From positions 74,338,001 through 74,402,000 of the forward strand of contig OZ231127.1 in the NCBI GenBank assembly GCA_965153355.1: a DNA stretch of 64,000 nucleotides. Reading direction: 5' to 3'. Shown piece by piece: positions 20,402-31,971 of this stretch; within the stretch, counting starts at the first letter, position 1; each line of letters starts with the position of its first letter. Below the pieces are notes generated by a model that was given only the letters and a program-made list of their open reading frames with translations, did not search any database and was not told the origin of the DNA. The position numbers and the translations under genes were made by a program. The stretch is from Flaccisagitta enflata. Its lineage: Eukaryota > Chaetognatha > Sagittoidea > Aphragmophora.

Positions 20402-20697
20402 TTTTTAATCGCGGACTAGTGAACCTATAAGAGGCTTTTTCCGTCCATTGGTCCGTCCGTGAAGACAAGCAAAAAAAAAAGGAAAACAAGTGTTTTAGAA
20501 TGTCTGTGTTTGTGGAGGGGGCAAGGAGTGTTAATGGAGTTTAGACGCCCCTACCCACCCGTCTGCGATGGTATCGCAACCCCGCGTTACCATCAATGCC
20601 AAACAAGAAAAAAAGGAAAGTTTAACAGACGGACCGACTGACAGACAAACGGCCAGACAAAGCAGGAAGTGGAGTTGCGTACACTCAACTAAAAACA
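20402..20697 (+). repeat. interspersed repeat, composite copy
   Basis: Starts TTTTTAATCGCGGACTAGTG…ATAAGAGGCTTTTTCCGTCC like a plus-strand copy. It ends GTTGCGTACACTCAACTAAAAAC like a minus-strand copy, so two oppositely oriented pieces abut near 20.6 kb. It lies in FoxN intron 1. Confidence 0.7.
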
Positions 20698-20699
20698 AA

Positions 20700-22298
20700 G
20701 TAAAAATGAATTATAAAGGCATGATACAGCAATGAAAAGATACAGGCCAGACAAAAACAAGCCAAAGAAAGCAAATTTGAAACTTTTTGATCTAAGACCA
20801 AAGATACTATTGATGAACAGAGCGAAATCTGAGAGGGAAAATGATCAGAACAAACAACGATGAAGAAAAACGATTTATGAGGTAATTTCCACAAAAAAAC
20901 ATCAGCTTGTAAACAAACATGTCATCAGGGGCGAAGGAGAAGGGGCGGACGCCCCTACAGTTCGACACAGATTGCATTCAGACGCACATGCTCTTAAACA
21001 AAAAGAAAACAAAAAGAAGAGGAAAAAAGAGAGGCTGAGGAAAGAAAAAGAGCAAATGGGGATTGGGGATTAGGATTGGGGAAAAAAAGAATAAGTTAAA
21101 GGGGAAAGAAATAAAGGAAGGAAGAAAAAAAGGAAAAGGAAAAGGAACAAAAAAGAAAGATAAAATGCAGGAAAAAAGTGGAATAGAAAGTATGCTTGTT
21201 GTGAAATTATGTTGAAGCTATCAATATGAAAAAAAAAGATATTATTGAAATGGATTTCTCCTGAGGGGAATGTGGTCAGGGGGCATGCAAGCTAATATGA
21301 GTAAGTTGTAACAATCCTCAGATTGATTGAAACAATCAATTTTTCCTCTATGGACTTTTCTTATTACATTTTGAATCTAATCAATTTTTAGTCGCGTGCA
21401 CGCGACTCTACACCCCGCTTTGTCCATCCGTCGGTCGGTCGGTCCCCATTTTACTTTGTTTATCAATTTTATTTCTTTAAATCATTTTAAGTCAGTTTAG
21501 GGTATACTTAGTCATTCTAAGTCATTCAAAGTCATTCTAAGTCAATCTGCAAGTCTCGCACGCGACTTATAGGTGTTGGCCTTGTTTTTTAATAATATAT
21601 TTCTTGAATTCTTGGCATTTTTTTTCTAATTTTATGTTCTTTTCTAAACTGTTTTTTTTTCATCTGATAGATTTTTTCCACATAATGAAATTCTTTCTTA
21701 TCTTAAGAAATTTTTATCATTTTTTTTCTTTCCATGAAATCGTTTTTTCAATGTATAGTTTTTTTTCATTTTATGAAATTTTTTTCCATGTCATGAAATT
21801 CAGATTCCATCTCATGAAATTTTTTTAACGTCTCATATTTTCTTTTTTCATCTTATGAATTTGATTTTTTCTGTTTTTTTTTTTTTTTTTTTAATTTTCT
21901 TGTACTTGCACCCCTTCCCTGAAATGACCAAACTACATTTTTTTTACCTGTAATAGGAATGAAAACAATTACAAAGTGAGTCAGACACGGTAATGAGTTG
22001 GACACAGATTGGGGCCTGACGCCCCTGCCCATTTTTCTGGCCTTCGCCGCTGCATGTCATATGATGACATAAATCAAAAGTTCTTTTACCCATTGGCAGT
22101 GACTAAAAAGTGACGGTAATAAGAATGGGACAGGAAATGTGTCAAATTTGTGATCAGCGGCCCCCTAAGTCGGATATCCCGTGGGAGACAGGGGTGAATT
22201 TCCATCCATCTCACCATATGTCTTTCTGCCTGTCTGTTTATCCATGCTTTTGTCTGTCCTCCCCCTCTTTAGCCATCAAGGCCTCAAAGTAACACTGA
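20700..22298. other. FoxN intron 1, A/T-rich, no gene
   Basis: Purine-rich (20990–21240), then T-rich with repeated CATGAAATTTTTT-like stretches (21600–21870). Holds the interspersed repeat at 21384–21586. No exon recognised. Confidence 0.6.
21384..21586 (+). repeat. interspersed repeat, decamer subtype
   Basis: TTTTTAGTCGCGTGCACGCGAC hairpin start, CTACACCCCGCTTTGTCC, (TCGG)n, degenerate AAGTCATTCT array, then CGCACGCGACTTATAGGTGT and TTGGCCTTGTTT. Complete, with both ends clear. Confidence 0.9.
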
Positions 22299-22410
22299 CT
22301 TTTAGATACGGGCAAGCTACTATAAGAGGCTTTGTTTGTTCATTGGTTGCTAGTCCGTCTGTCTCTCCTTGAGAACGAGTCGAGAGGTGGAAAAACAAGC
22401 AGTTTAAATG
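22299..22410 (+). repeat. interspersed repeat, 5' part
   Basis: TTTTAGATACGGGCAAGCTACTATAAGAGGCTTTGTTTG … GAGAACGAGTCGAGAGGTGG, then runs into a (GT)n tract; the 3' end is missing. Confidence 0.65.
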
Positions 22411-22436
22411 TTTTCTGTGTGTGTGTATCTGTGTGT

Positions 22437-22520
<84 letters not shown>
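22410..22520. repeat. (GT)n microsatellite
   Basis: About 110 bp of GT with a few interruptions, 40 bp beyond the FoxN exon 1 donor in intron 1. Confidence 0.95.
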
Positions 22521-22525
<5 letters not shown>

Positions 22526-22560
22526 TAGAGCAAACGAATGTAACCACAAGCATCACTTAC

Positions 22561-22616
22561 CATTCTTCGGTCTCCATGGCAACGGTAAATTCGACCAATC
22601 CCGTTTCAATCTCCAT
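22561..22616 (-). CDS. FoxN2/3-like protein, first coding exon
   Basis: ATG at 22616 in a good context (ACCATGG) is the first ATG after an in-frame TAA about 40 nt upstream. It encodes M-E-I-E-T-G-L-V-E-F-T-V-A-M-E-T-E-E and ends at a strong donor TG|GTAAGT in phase 2. The split codon closes with the C that opens exon 2 (20334), giving Cys then E-V-P-P-E-D. Total coding length of the four exons is 5,775 nt, divisible by three. The ATG context, upstream stop, donor quality and phase all agree; transcript evidence is lacking. The upstream gene ends only ~490 bp away. Confidence 0.75.
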
Positions 22617-22969
22617 GGTTACACAATTGCAATCTTTTAATCTTCGCGGTTCTTATCTCAGTAAAATGCACCACATTCTCTTTATCAGAGAACTTACTTC
22701 AACTATTTTTAGAACTGAAGAAAACCAAAAAACAATAGTTTTACACACAGGCAGTAATGAGTGAAAGACTATCGTTAGTCAAGAATATCAAAAGTCAAAT
22801 TCAAGCATTGACTATTTTCAGTGTTCATCAGGGTTAGCATTTGGCAGTTGAGTATTATCATCCTCATGATATGTCTCTTGAAAAACTAAAAAATAATAAA
22901 AACGACATTACGTATTGCTCTGGGTTGGTAGACGTGCACTTGATGGGTCTGTTCATGAGTATATTTAAG

Positions 22970-23040
22970 ATCGACAGACCAAGAGATCAACAGACAGACA
23001 AAGCATCTGAAAGACGTGCTTTGGCGCACGTAACTTTTAG
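22970..23040 (-). repeat. interspersed repeat, terminal fragment
   Basis: GATCGACAGACCAAGAG … GACAGACAAAGCATCTGAAA … ends GGCGCACGTAACTTTTAG; a degraded 3' end of the AAAGC…GCAC type. Confidence 0.5.
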
Positions 23041-23102
23041 AAGTATTTGAATAATCTTTTCATGTTTTTTTTTTTCACCATCAAAATCGTAATTCCCCAT
23101 TT

Positions 23103-23508
23103 TCATTCCTTCCAAAGGATTTTCAGCAACAGTTCCTCTTCGGAATCACGACGACGCAATTCAGCAAACTGAGCAGTGATCAAGTCCGCTTTTCCGGCGA
23201 TTCCATCAACAGAGACGCCTTCGACATCAGCGTCGACGCATCCGCTGCTGCCAACGCTTCCACTGACGCCGACGCAGCTGTCTCCTTCACCCTTACCAAC
23301 ACTCTTAACGAAGAAGATGGAATCTGCCAAGTTGGCGACCTCGTCGACGAGACTGGGCAGTGTCGACTGCAGGGAAGTTGCTGCGGAGCTGAAGACTTGA
23401 TTGGAAGCCGCATCGATACGTCGAAAGACGAGGGTCAAATCTTCTTTGGCTCTCGCAGACAGAGAGAGCAACAGTCTGTGCACGGGGGACCAGTTCCATG
23501 TGGGAGAT
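23103..23508 (-). CDS. unrecognised protein, terminal exon
   Basis: Acceptor TTTCATTTACAG before 23508 (phase 2); open for 135 codons to TGA at 23103. It encodes S-P-T-W-N-W-S-P-V, an amphipathic helical stretch (A-K-E-D-L-T-L-V-F-R-R-I-D-A-A-S-N-Q and following), a Gly/Val/Ser-rich linker and a charged helix (F-A-E-L-R-R-R-D-S-E-E-E-L-L-L-K-I-L). Two other frames are open only in part. It pairs in phase with the exon at 26539–26672, giving 179 residues in all. No signal peptide or membrane span. I do not recognise the family; helical, possibly a coiled-coil subunit. Confidence 0.6.
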
Positions 23509-23639
23509 CTGTAAATGAAAGTAAAAAAAAAGAATGAAAAAAACATCGATCTGTCGGGTGCTGCACTCGTTTTGAGACAAAAACAGGGTCGATAAAAGAG
23601 TTTATACATCTGAACAAGGCCGAGTTACCGAATGGATGA

Positions 23640-23880
23640 ATGAATGAATAGATGAATGAATAAACAAATGAATGAACTATTGATGGAAAAATATATGGTG
23701 TCATACTAAAAAGTGAGGCGAAAACAAGGCTGATGACGGAATGAAAAATGAATGAATGAATGAATGAATGAATGAATGAATGAATGAATGAATGAATGAA
23801 TGAATGAACAGTCAAAAAGTGAATGAATGCTGCGAATGCTGCGAATGAAATACTGAAAGAATGAATGAATATATTGTCAA
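23640..23880. repeat. (GAAT)n-rich tract
   Basis: GAATGAAT-type tetranucleotide repeats, purest at 23747–23810, in the intron of the 179-residue gene. Confidence 0.9.
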
Positions 23881-23913
23881 AAAAATCAGTTCCTCAAATA
23901 CAACCAAGTTTGA

Positions 23914-24072
23914 AACAAGGCCGGATACACGGCCACCAGTTGCGGACGGTTGGGCAGGGGCGGAAATGCGCGTTTTCACACTTTTCAACTCGATCATTAC
24001 GGACCAACGGACCAACGGACCAAAGGACGGATGGACAAAGCCTCTTATAGAGTTGCGTGTCCGCAACTAAAA
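23914..24072 (-). repeat. hairpin-ended interspersed repeat, complete
   Basis: AACAAGGCCGGATACACGGC … GTTGGGCAGGGGCGGAAATG … (GGACCAAC)n … AAGCCTCTTATAGAGTTGC … GCAACTAAAAAG. Confidence 0.9.
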
Positions 24073-24299
24073 AGAGGAATGAATGAATGAATGATTGAAC
24101 AGTCAATTAGAAATTCTGATTAGGTACGAAACAAACTATAATGCTTCACTTAAAATCATCTAGAAGCAGAATGAACCCAAGAATGCAAAGATAGATGGAT
24201 GAATTGATGAATGAATAGATGAACGCGTAGATGAAAGACTCATCTTGAAGTAACATCATACCGTGTTGCTTTTTAAAGCAGACTCCATTTTCTCAATTA

Positions 24300-24418
24300 A
24301 TAAATAAATGAATGATTGAATGAATGAAGAATGAATGAAGAATGAATGAAGAATGAATGAAGAATGAATGAATGAATGAATGAATGAATGAATGAATGAA
24401 TGAATGAATGAATGTATG
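24300..24418. repeat. (GAAT)n tract
   Basis: Units of GAAT with a 5-unit GAATGAATGAA variant series at 24325–24365. Confidence 0.9.
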
Positions 24419-24463
24419 GTCGGGATAGGGATAAAACACCGAGTTTCTTTTTTTCCCCTTTTT

Positions 24464-24640
24464 TTTAGTCGCGGACTAGCGACTCCATAAGAGGCTTTGT
24501 CCGTCCGTCCGTCGGTCGGTTGGTTGGTTGGTTGGTCGGTCGGTCGGTCCGTGGTGATCGAGTTGGAAAGTGTGAAAACACACATTTCCGCCCCTGCCCA
24601 CCCGTCCGCGACTGGTATTGGCCGTGTATCCGGCCTTGCT
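24464..24640 (+). repeat. hairpin-ended interspersed repeat, complete
   Basis: TTTTTAGTCGCGGACTAGCG … ATAAGAGGCTTTGTCCGTCC … (GGTT)n(GGTC)n … GATCGAGTTGGAAAGTGTG … CGCCCCTGCCCACCCGTCCG … GTGTATCCGGCCTTG. Reverse complement of the 10588–10761 type. Confidence 0.9.
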
Positions 24641-25781
24641 CTATTTCTTTTTCCATTTCTATTTTCTCTCCGCAATCCCACCGATGGAATGGACAAACTT
24701 TTCGTGGTGTCAATTGTATCACAGTTTAATTTGACTGAATGCAGTTTTACGTATATACTCATTGCTTAGTTTAAATGAACAATGATAAACAATGAGCTGC
24801 GCCTTTTTCCTGAATTTGTTTAAAATAAAAGCTTATCACACAAAATGAACTTAAAGGCAATTTCTCTTGCACGTGCAGTTAAATCAAAGTGCGTCCTTAG
24901 CAACGCGTTGCGATGAACGCGCGAGAGAGAGAGAAAGAGAAAGAGAAAGGAAGACAGAGACACACAACCACAAAACACAGCCGCAAGAGGCAAAGAGGTG
25001 GAAATAAAGATGAATCTGATAAAAGATTGAATCGATTTTTTTGCGGGTTTTTCTCTAATAGATGGAAAAAGGTGATTAATGGACGATTGGCATAAAGGAA
25101 GTAGACTAGGAAGTGTTGAAGAGCGGCCGCGCGGGTTTGTGGAGCGTCCGTTTCCAACATCACTAAAGACGCCGTTGGTATAAACAAAAGTTGAGGCGTG
25201 TCTGTGACAACCGCGTCTTAAGAAAGCAGCGAATCACTTCTTCACAAAAAATCCAGATCTGTGTCATTTCACTCTGGTGGATGCCAAAGGAACTTGTTTC
25301 CCATTCCTCCCTGTCTCTCTCTTTTTCTCATTGATTCATCCATTCATTTTCTCTCCTTCTTTCTCTCTTTCTCCCTTTTCTCACATTTTGTCCTCCTCTT
25401 CCTCTTCTCCTTGACTTGTACTTACTAAAGAACGTACCCCCGTTCATTGGTCAGGAAACAGAAGACCATCTGAAGTGTTCCCCCCTAATTTTCTTTTTCT
25501 TTTTTCAGCCTTAAAAGTGACTGCACTTAGCTTAGCTTACCTCCTCGGTTTGTCAGTTGGTCCAACCGACAGCCTGCCCGTGCGTTTTGTGACATTGTGA
25601 ATTTTAGTTCAAATCACCTTTCCAGGTCTCTCACGTGGCTATTCATTGTTCCGGTCAGTTCAACAGTCTGTTTGGCATAGGCACTAAACTTAGTCAAGCC
25701 ATATCTTCGCAAAATGACAAAAAATAATTTCAATATTTTAGCCCCGGTCTTCCCCCTACCCTCAACTATCCTGAAATTTTA
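24641..25781. other. no gene recognised
   Basis: Part of the intron of the 179-residue gene. C/T-rich at 25310–25420; nothing else supported. Confidence 0.5.
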
Positions 25782-26389
25782 ACCTTGGGGACATAAAAAA
25801 TGGCGGATTTTGGAAAACTAATTATAACTACCTAAAAATTGAGAAAAGCTATAAAAGACCAGTGACCATTTTGAAGCTCTGTGAAAGATCTTTCAAATGA
25901 GACGTTGCTGGTTGTCCTAGCTTTTATCGTTCAGAAATGGCATTGGGATGAAAACAGGTTGTCTGGAATTTAAGAAAATCACTATAGGATTTGCATGTTT
26001 TTGTTTGTTAAAACATAGAAACTAAACGCATTGAGTAAGAAATTCGGTCTTGGCGCCATTTTGAAGAAAATTCGAAGCACTTTAATTTGCTCATGGATAT
26101 CAAGTAGCTGTGGCAATTCTGAATTGCGTTATTAAGAAAAACGTAGAGACAAAAATTGCTAATCGAAAAAAAGACAATATCTGCCCTTTTTCCAATCGGT
26201 GATATTTTGCTTCAAACCTATGCCATTTCTAAACGAATAAAGCTACAGATACCAGACACGACTCAAATGAAAGATATTTCGAAGGGCTTTACAGGCATCA
26301 CCAATTTTAATCCATTTTTCTTACGTTATATCGTGTTATGGTTCAAAAGAAAGGTTTCAAAAATCCGCCATTTTTTTTGTCCCCAAGGT
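25782..26389. mobile_element. TA-flanked fold-back element (~600-bp family)
   Basis: Ends ACCTTGGGGACAWAAAAAAT (inverted repeats of ~32 bp) flanked by TA (25780–25781, 26390–26391). 608 bp. The halves are inverted relatives: CTTTCAAATGAGACGTTGCT…TTCAGAAATGGCA on the left and TGCCATTTCTAAACGAATAA…AATGAAAGATA on the right. Shares this core with 49575–50172 and 5399–6003. Confidence 0.88.
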
Positions 26390-26538
26390 TATACTGCACA
26401 GCCCGTCTCTTTCTACCATTGGATTTGCATCTTTGTTCCTAAATAATGGAGGATCTCTTAATATTGTCGGATTTGCCGTCATAAGAATCTGAGAAACCAG
26501 AAAGAACTAATCAATTGTATGATATCATTATATCCCAC

Positions 26539-26672
26539 CTTTGCTGTTGCTGGCTTTTCTGTAGCACCAAATTTCTTCTCTTTTTCTTGTCGACTTCATC
26601 TTCTTCTTTGGCTTTTCTTTTTTCATTTTCCGCCTTTTCGTCGTCCAGAAATGGGATGATCCACAATCCCAT
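26539..26672 (-). CDS. unrecognised protein, first exon
   Basis: ATG at 26672, with an in-frame TGA 15 nt upstream and no AG acceptor between. Encodes M-G-L-W-I-I-P-F-L-D-D-E followed by a Lys/Glu-rich helix and Q-Q-Q-Q, and ends at a modest donor AAAG|GTGGGA in phase 2. Joining to 23508 completes an Arg codon and gives a 179-residue protein. The K/E-rich segment may be a coiled coil. Small tandem gene upstream of FoxN on the same strand. The donor is weak, so the model needs transcript support. Confidence 0.5.
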
Positions 26673-26749
26673 GATGACAAAAAGTCAATGTCAAATAGAC
26701 AGATCAGTCTTGACTTATTACAAGATAACGAATCAGTGAAGATAAGATG

Positions 26750-27227
26750 ACACAAATGCAACGGTGAGATGTCTCATAAAAAGTCAAAAAGACGTTGATA
26801 TTAAAACAAGATTTGCTGAAAATTCCGTTGGATTTGCAGTTTGTGGGGTTGTTGATTTGCTTGATTGTGCAGCGACAGGTTGGTGATGGCGATGGTTGTC
26901 ATGGTTACCGGCCGATATTGCAATGAACCATGTCTCACGACAGCAGCAGCAGTGACAGCAGCAGCGACAGCAGCAACATCAGAAACGCGTTTTCTGTTGC
27001 TTTGCTCATTGAGCATCTATGGGTTTCGTCTTTTCCTTCTCCTTCTTCTTCCTCTTTCTCTCTTTTTGCCGATGGTGGATGAGTCTCCGCTCTTACGAAG
27101 TAGTTAATTGATAACATTTTAAGTGTGAACATTTTCAATGCGTAATTCCTGTTAAAATGTTTCAATGACAGATGACCCTGATGAGTTGAGGGCACAAGGA
27201 TTTGTGTCGTTTTGAAATTACAAGGGG

Positions 27228-27229
<2 letters not shown>
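26750..27229. other. no assigned gene; (AGC)n-containing region
   Basis: Includes a CAGCAGCAGCAGTGACAGCA-type stretch (26938–26985). Short ORFs on both strands lack support; could be 5' UTR or promoter of the 179-residue gene. Confidence 0.4.

Positions 27230-27303
<74 letters not shown>
27230..27303. repeat. (GA)n microsatellite
   Basis: About 36 uninterrupted GA units. Confidence 0.97.
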
Positions 27304-27304
<1 letters not shown>

Positions 27305-27309
<5 letters not shown>

Positions 27310-28530
27310 AAAACTGCACAAGTGAAAGTAGAAAAAAAAACAATTTCTTCGTCAGTCGGTCTGCTACAATTATTGATTTTTTCATCGCTGCTCCTGCCAA
27401 TGTCACAATGTCACTAAGGTTGCCGTGTATCCGGCGTTGTTTATCACTGCGCCTGCCTATCCGCACGCGTTTCCTGAAGCCTGCAATCATGCTCTTCGGA
27501 TCAAACGGGATATTTAGAGCGTGTAATCGTACGACCTATACTTGCTGAACACTGTTTGTTTAGGTTGACGCACTGTCCGTTACCTCATAACAGGTCGAAA
27601 TGTAAGCAATCCAAGAACGGTCTCGCTAAATAATTGATCAAGTCTGCAATGTTTTAAACGGATCGATCTTATTGCGTTATGACCAGGTATTGTACAATGA
27701 GATGGACTGTCATCGTCAATACAATTCTGTTCATAATAGAGAGCAAGATTTCTTGTAAGGCACTAATTGTTCAATCTTCACTTCTTGATATATTTGGTTA
27801 GATAACCCTCCTCACTGTTAAGGAACTGGCATTGTAATTTTTACAATATGTAAATTAGATATCAACGAAGGCGACGGAACAAACAGGACCTCACCCGCTT
27901 CGTCGCGCCTTAAACACGCCTCGACGACGTATGTTTTAAGGCTTCATAAATAATCTGTCTTCATCATGCTTACTGTCCTTATATTAATCGAGTAATCAAG
28001 TAAAAAGATTATCAAAATAATACATTTCTTTATTATGCAAACAAATGTTATATACACATCAAAGTCATGGAAGGAAGTTTCAACATCGTTAATAAATACA
28101 AATCAAAATTTAAAATCTCCATACAAAAATATTTTCAATTAATAAATCAACAACGAAGAATACTTTAATTGGCAACGATGTCTTCAAACGCTTTTAATCA
28201 ATTTCTTTTTAACATTTCAATTCAATTAAATAGCGCGGAAGAATGACGGAATGTTTTTTTTCTTTGGTTTAAACAGCCGTATGAGAGAAAAATAAGAGGA
28301 GTCCGGAAAGGCCGTTGATCGGCCATAATATCCGTAGTCTTTCATTTTCTCATGAGAACAAACAATAATTAGATGAAACGTTTCAATAACAAATGAAGGA
28401 AGCAAAAGGCGAAATAAGTTAAAATACTAAACTACGTTGTGAGAAACCCTCTAAAACTATGGAAATACAAGGGAATGAGATGACTTCAAGTCTTATCATT
28501 GCAGGGGAGACAATGCGTGGAAACGTTAGG
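27305..28530. other. no gene recognised
   Basis: A piece of interspersed repeat (GCCGTGTATCCGGCGTTG, 27421–27438), then A/T-rich sequence. TTTATT at 28029–28034 is an AATAAA on the minus strand, ~1.25 kb beyond the membrane-protein stop, and could be its poly(A) signal. Confidence 0.4.
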
Positions 28531-28531
28531 A

Positions 28532-28714
<183 letters not shown>

Positions 28715-29282
28715 CAAAAAGACAACATACAGTGGAATGTTTTTTTGTTCACCCTGGATATGGCATAAAGAAGTCAACTTGATGTCCCCTTTCTGGAAAT
28801 GGCACAGTTCGGCATAGACTTGTGTGAGCTAGGAAGCTGATTTATGCAACAAAGATAATCAAAAAATCAAATGAAAGCAAGCAATGAGTCGAGAATTAAG
28901 AAAGCAACAAAATTGAGATGAAGCAACAAGGGGTAGAATAGGAGCAGAAATACGCTAAAAATGTAATGAGTCAAAATTCAAAATGAATTCAATATTTTTC
29001 AGGGGAAGAAATGCAATTTATGGAGGTGACGACTTATCGATAGATTCATTTATACTTCATGTATACACAAATACACAAATTAGTTCAAAAATTGTAATGT
29101 AATGACGCTAGATAGTATTTTGAAATAGTTTTGATTTCATTCGCTGATTCTTGACCTAAACGGTGGTTATGCAAAAAAACAACTGATCTAATATAATAGC
29201 AAAACAGGATTTTTTTTTGGCAAATGCGATTCGGCAATCAAACTATCAATCAGTCGATCAATCAATTCATCCAATAACTGAT

Positions 29283-29889
29283 TCAAACGTAGGTGACAAA
29301 AAGATTGATGGTAGATGATCTTGTTTGATCAGAAGATGATTGTAATTGTGACATGGCCCTAGGTTGAGATTGATCTCGTGGTTGCTGTCGTTGCTGTTGT
29401 GGTTGTTGTTGTGGTTGCTGTTGGTGGTTGCCCTCGTTGCTGGTAATGACCTCGTATCGGACGTCATAATCGAGATCTGACGTCAAAGAAGCATCGAGAT
29501 CTGACGTCTGGACATCCATTCCATTGTTGCCGTTGCTGTTACTGCTGTTGCTGTTGGCGTTGCTATTTGAACGTCGGACTTCTTCAGCGGAAGACCCGGA
29601 AATGTGGCGAGATCTCTCTTGTGGCTGTTGCTGTGGCGTTTCATTGGCGTTTCTTCCGACCGGAAGCTGCATTGGCGCAACTGGTGCGCCATCGACGAAG
29701 TAACGCCACGAATCAGTCAACGTCACGGAAACGCCAGCGGCGGCAGTGGTGGCGGCGGTGGCGGCGGTGGCGTGACTTGAGGAAGAGCTTGATGAAAGTG
29801 AAGAGGAGGAGGAGGAGGAGGAAGTGGTTGATTGGACGGAGGAACCAATGGCGGAGGTGCTGGTGGTGGCAGCGGAGGTCGAGCGTGCG
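29283..29889 (-). CDS. single-pass membrane protein, last exon (cytoplasmic tail)
   Basis: Acceptor TCTTTTATTCAG before 29889 (phase 2) matches the donor at 30057. 201 residues: Ser/Thr/Ala-rich, then T-L-T-D-S-W-R-Y-F-V-D-G-A-P-V-A-P-M, an Asn/Ser run, an acidic patch (D-L-D-A-S-L-T-S-D-L-D-Y-D-V), a Gln/Pro-rich stretch, and a C-terminus N-L-F-V-T-Y-V*. The last three residues (T-Y-V) fit a class I PDZ ligand (S/T-x-V). In-frame GTG and ATG codons exist inside, but the exon is open to its acceptor, so it is internal to a larger protein. Confidence 0.75.
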
Positions 29890-30057
29890 CTGAATAAAAG
29901 AGGAGAGAGGTAAGATTAGTGAGTTCACTTATTACATGTGATTAGATTAGATTAGACTTATTACATGTAAAGCAGGGAAACGAAACGAAAATTTCACTTA
30001 ATAAACTCGAAAATCAACTCAGTCGCAGAAGAGAAGTCTCGTCATCAAGCTGCTTAC

Positions 30058-30370
30058 CGATTTGGCTCTTGATTGGCGGTATTATTGGTCGTTGCTGTCG
30101 TTGTCGTGGTTGTCCTGAATTCTGTCATCGGTCGAGCGATGAACAAAATCTCCGATGAAGCGTCAGACGCGCCGCCGACTACAGAAGTGGCGCCATTGGA
30201 AACGGAAGTGACGCTCGAAACGGAAGTGACGCTGGAAGATGACGCGCTGCCGGAGGATGAAGTGCTGCCGGTGGATGACACGCTGCCGGGAGTTGACGCC
30301 GTGGAGAAAGGAATGGGCGTCGACGCCGGAGTCACGACTTCAGAGTAAGGAGGAGGAGGGTAAAAGTCGC
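30058..30370 (-). CDS. single-pass membrane protein, tail exon with PPxY
   Basis: Acceptor TTTTCTCTTTGCAG before 30370 (phase 1) and donor AATCG|GTAAGC at 30057 (phase 2). Opens D-F-Y-P-P-P-P-Y-S-E-V, a PPxY motif that binds WW domains (Nedd4-like ligases, dystrophin, YAP group), then Ser/Thr/Val-rich sequence and a Thr run. Phases link both neighbours. Confidence 0.8.
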
Positions 30371-30489
30371 CTGCAAAGAGAAAAAAAAAACAAGCATGAT
30401 TACATTGTCATTGCCATTTAGGTCACGAGCACGATGATCGATGACCGATGAAGATTTCAAGTTTTGCAATGTGTTTGGAGTGTTTGCGT

Positions 30490-30544
30490 GCGCGCGCGTG
30501 TTTGTGTTTGTGTTTGTGTTTGTTTGTTTGTTTGTTTGTTTGTT

Positions 30545-30623
<79 letters not shown>

Positions 30624-30770
30624 GGTCATTGAATTAAACAAGAGACAAACAACGAAAAAAACTAACTAACGAACATAAACAAAGCAAACAAACAAACTAA
30701 CGAACAAGAAAACAAACAAACAAGCCAAAAAACAAAAAACAAACAAACAAGCAAACAAACAAACAGGAAA
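30490..30770. repeat. (TTTG)n(TG)n and (AAAC)n tracts
   Basis: TTTG/TG at 30500–30620, CAAA/AAAC at 30660–30770. The two tracts are complementary in part and lie in the intron between two tail exons. Confidence 0.93.
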
Positions 30771-30800
30771 GATATACGAATAGATTGTAAAACAACTTAC

Positions 30801-31043
30801 ATGCTGCCCTGAGTAGTATTTCTCTCGTTGCCGCCGAAGTCATGGCGTAAGATGGTGGCATCATCATATTGTTATTGCCGTTCCTCGTCGCTGGCAAAGC
30901 AGGAGGAGGAGGAGCAACGGCAGAATTATTCGTTTCTCGACCGACGTTGTTCATTTGTCCATCGGGAAAGTTGGGATCCATGAACGTATTGACAATTCCG
31001 CTTGGTGGCTCTCGTAAGTCGGACGAAGACAGGATTGGTCGAC
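30801..31043 (-). CDS. single-pass membrane protein, juxtamembrane tail exon
   Basis: Acceptor TTTCCATTAACAG before 31043 and donor GCAT|GTAAGT at 30800, both phase 1, 81 codons. Encodes R-P-I-L-S-S-S-D-L-R-E-P-P-S-G, a proline run, M-M-M-P-P-S-Y-A-M (a second PPxY motif) and R-E-I-L-L-R-A-A. Exon-length multiple of three and equal phases mean skipping would keep the frame. Confidence 0.8.
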
Positions 31044-31639
31044 CTGTTAATGGAAAGATAGACAAATGAACAATATTTAGTAAATGGCAATGCGCTTGGT
31101 GGGCGAAATGGCAAACGTAAGAATCTTACGGCAATCTTAATTTACAGTTATTCATTATTCACGGACTGACAGTTGTAAGAACTTTGAAAAGAAGTGATGG
31201 ATGGACGTACAGGGATAGAATTTGCGAAAGACGAAAAGGATAAAAGGGAAAAGGATACGCGTACAGCCATACGGATGAGTTAGGTAAGTACACAACCGCA
31301 CGCGCCGCTTAAAAGCTCAAACTCGTCTTTTTTGGAGAGGGTGAGGGTAAACGAATGCTCGCGCACGATCAAGACGATCATTGGCATTTTGTGTTGGTGA
31401 CTGATCGGCAATTCAAAGCAAAACAAACAAAATTTTTGAAACCCTTTTCTGCTGAATCAGATCGAAAGCTAGCTGGCAGGTGAGAGCCGAATAAGAAAAA
31501 AGACAAAAAGAAAGACAGGGAGAAAAAAAGATGGATGGGTGGATGGATAGATTGAAAGATAGAAATAAAGATAGATACATACGAAGAGGGATACAAAAGA
31601 TAGTTACAGATAGATCGATGGAAAGAAGAAGAATGAAAG

Positions 31640-31691
31640 AACAAAGAAAGAAAGAAAGAAAGAAAGAAAAAAAGAAAGAAAGAAAGAAAGC

Positions 31692-31767
<76 letters not shown>

Positions 31768-31782
31768 GGAAAGAAAGAAAAA

Positions 31783-31841
<59 letters not shown>

Positions 31842-31971
31842 GAGGGATCCAAAGAAAGAAAGAAAGAGAGAGAGGAGGGATTCATACAGGCTCAAAATGA
31901 TTTGAAAATCAAGCAGAGACACGTGCGAGAAATTGACTAAAATGTCAACGAGGCAGAAAGATGAGTGGTTG

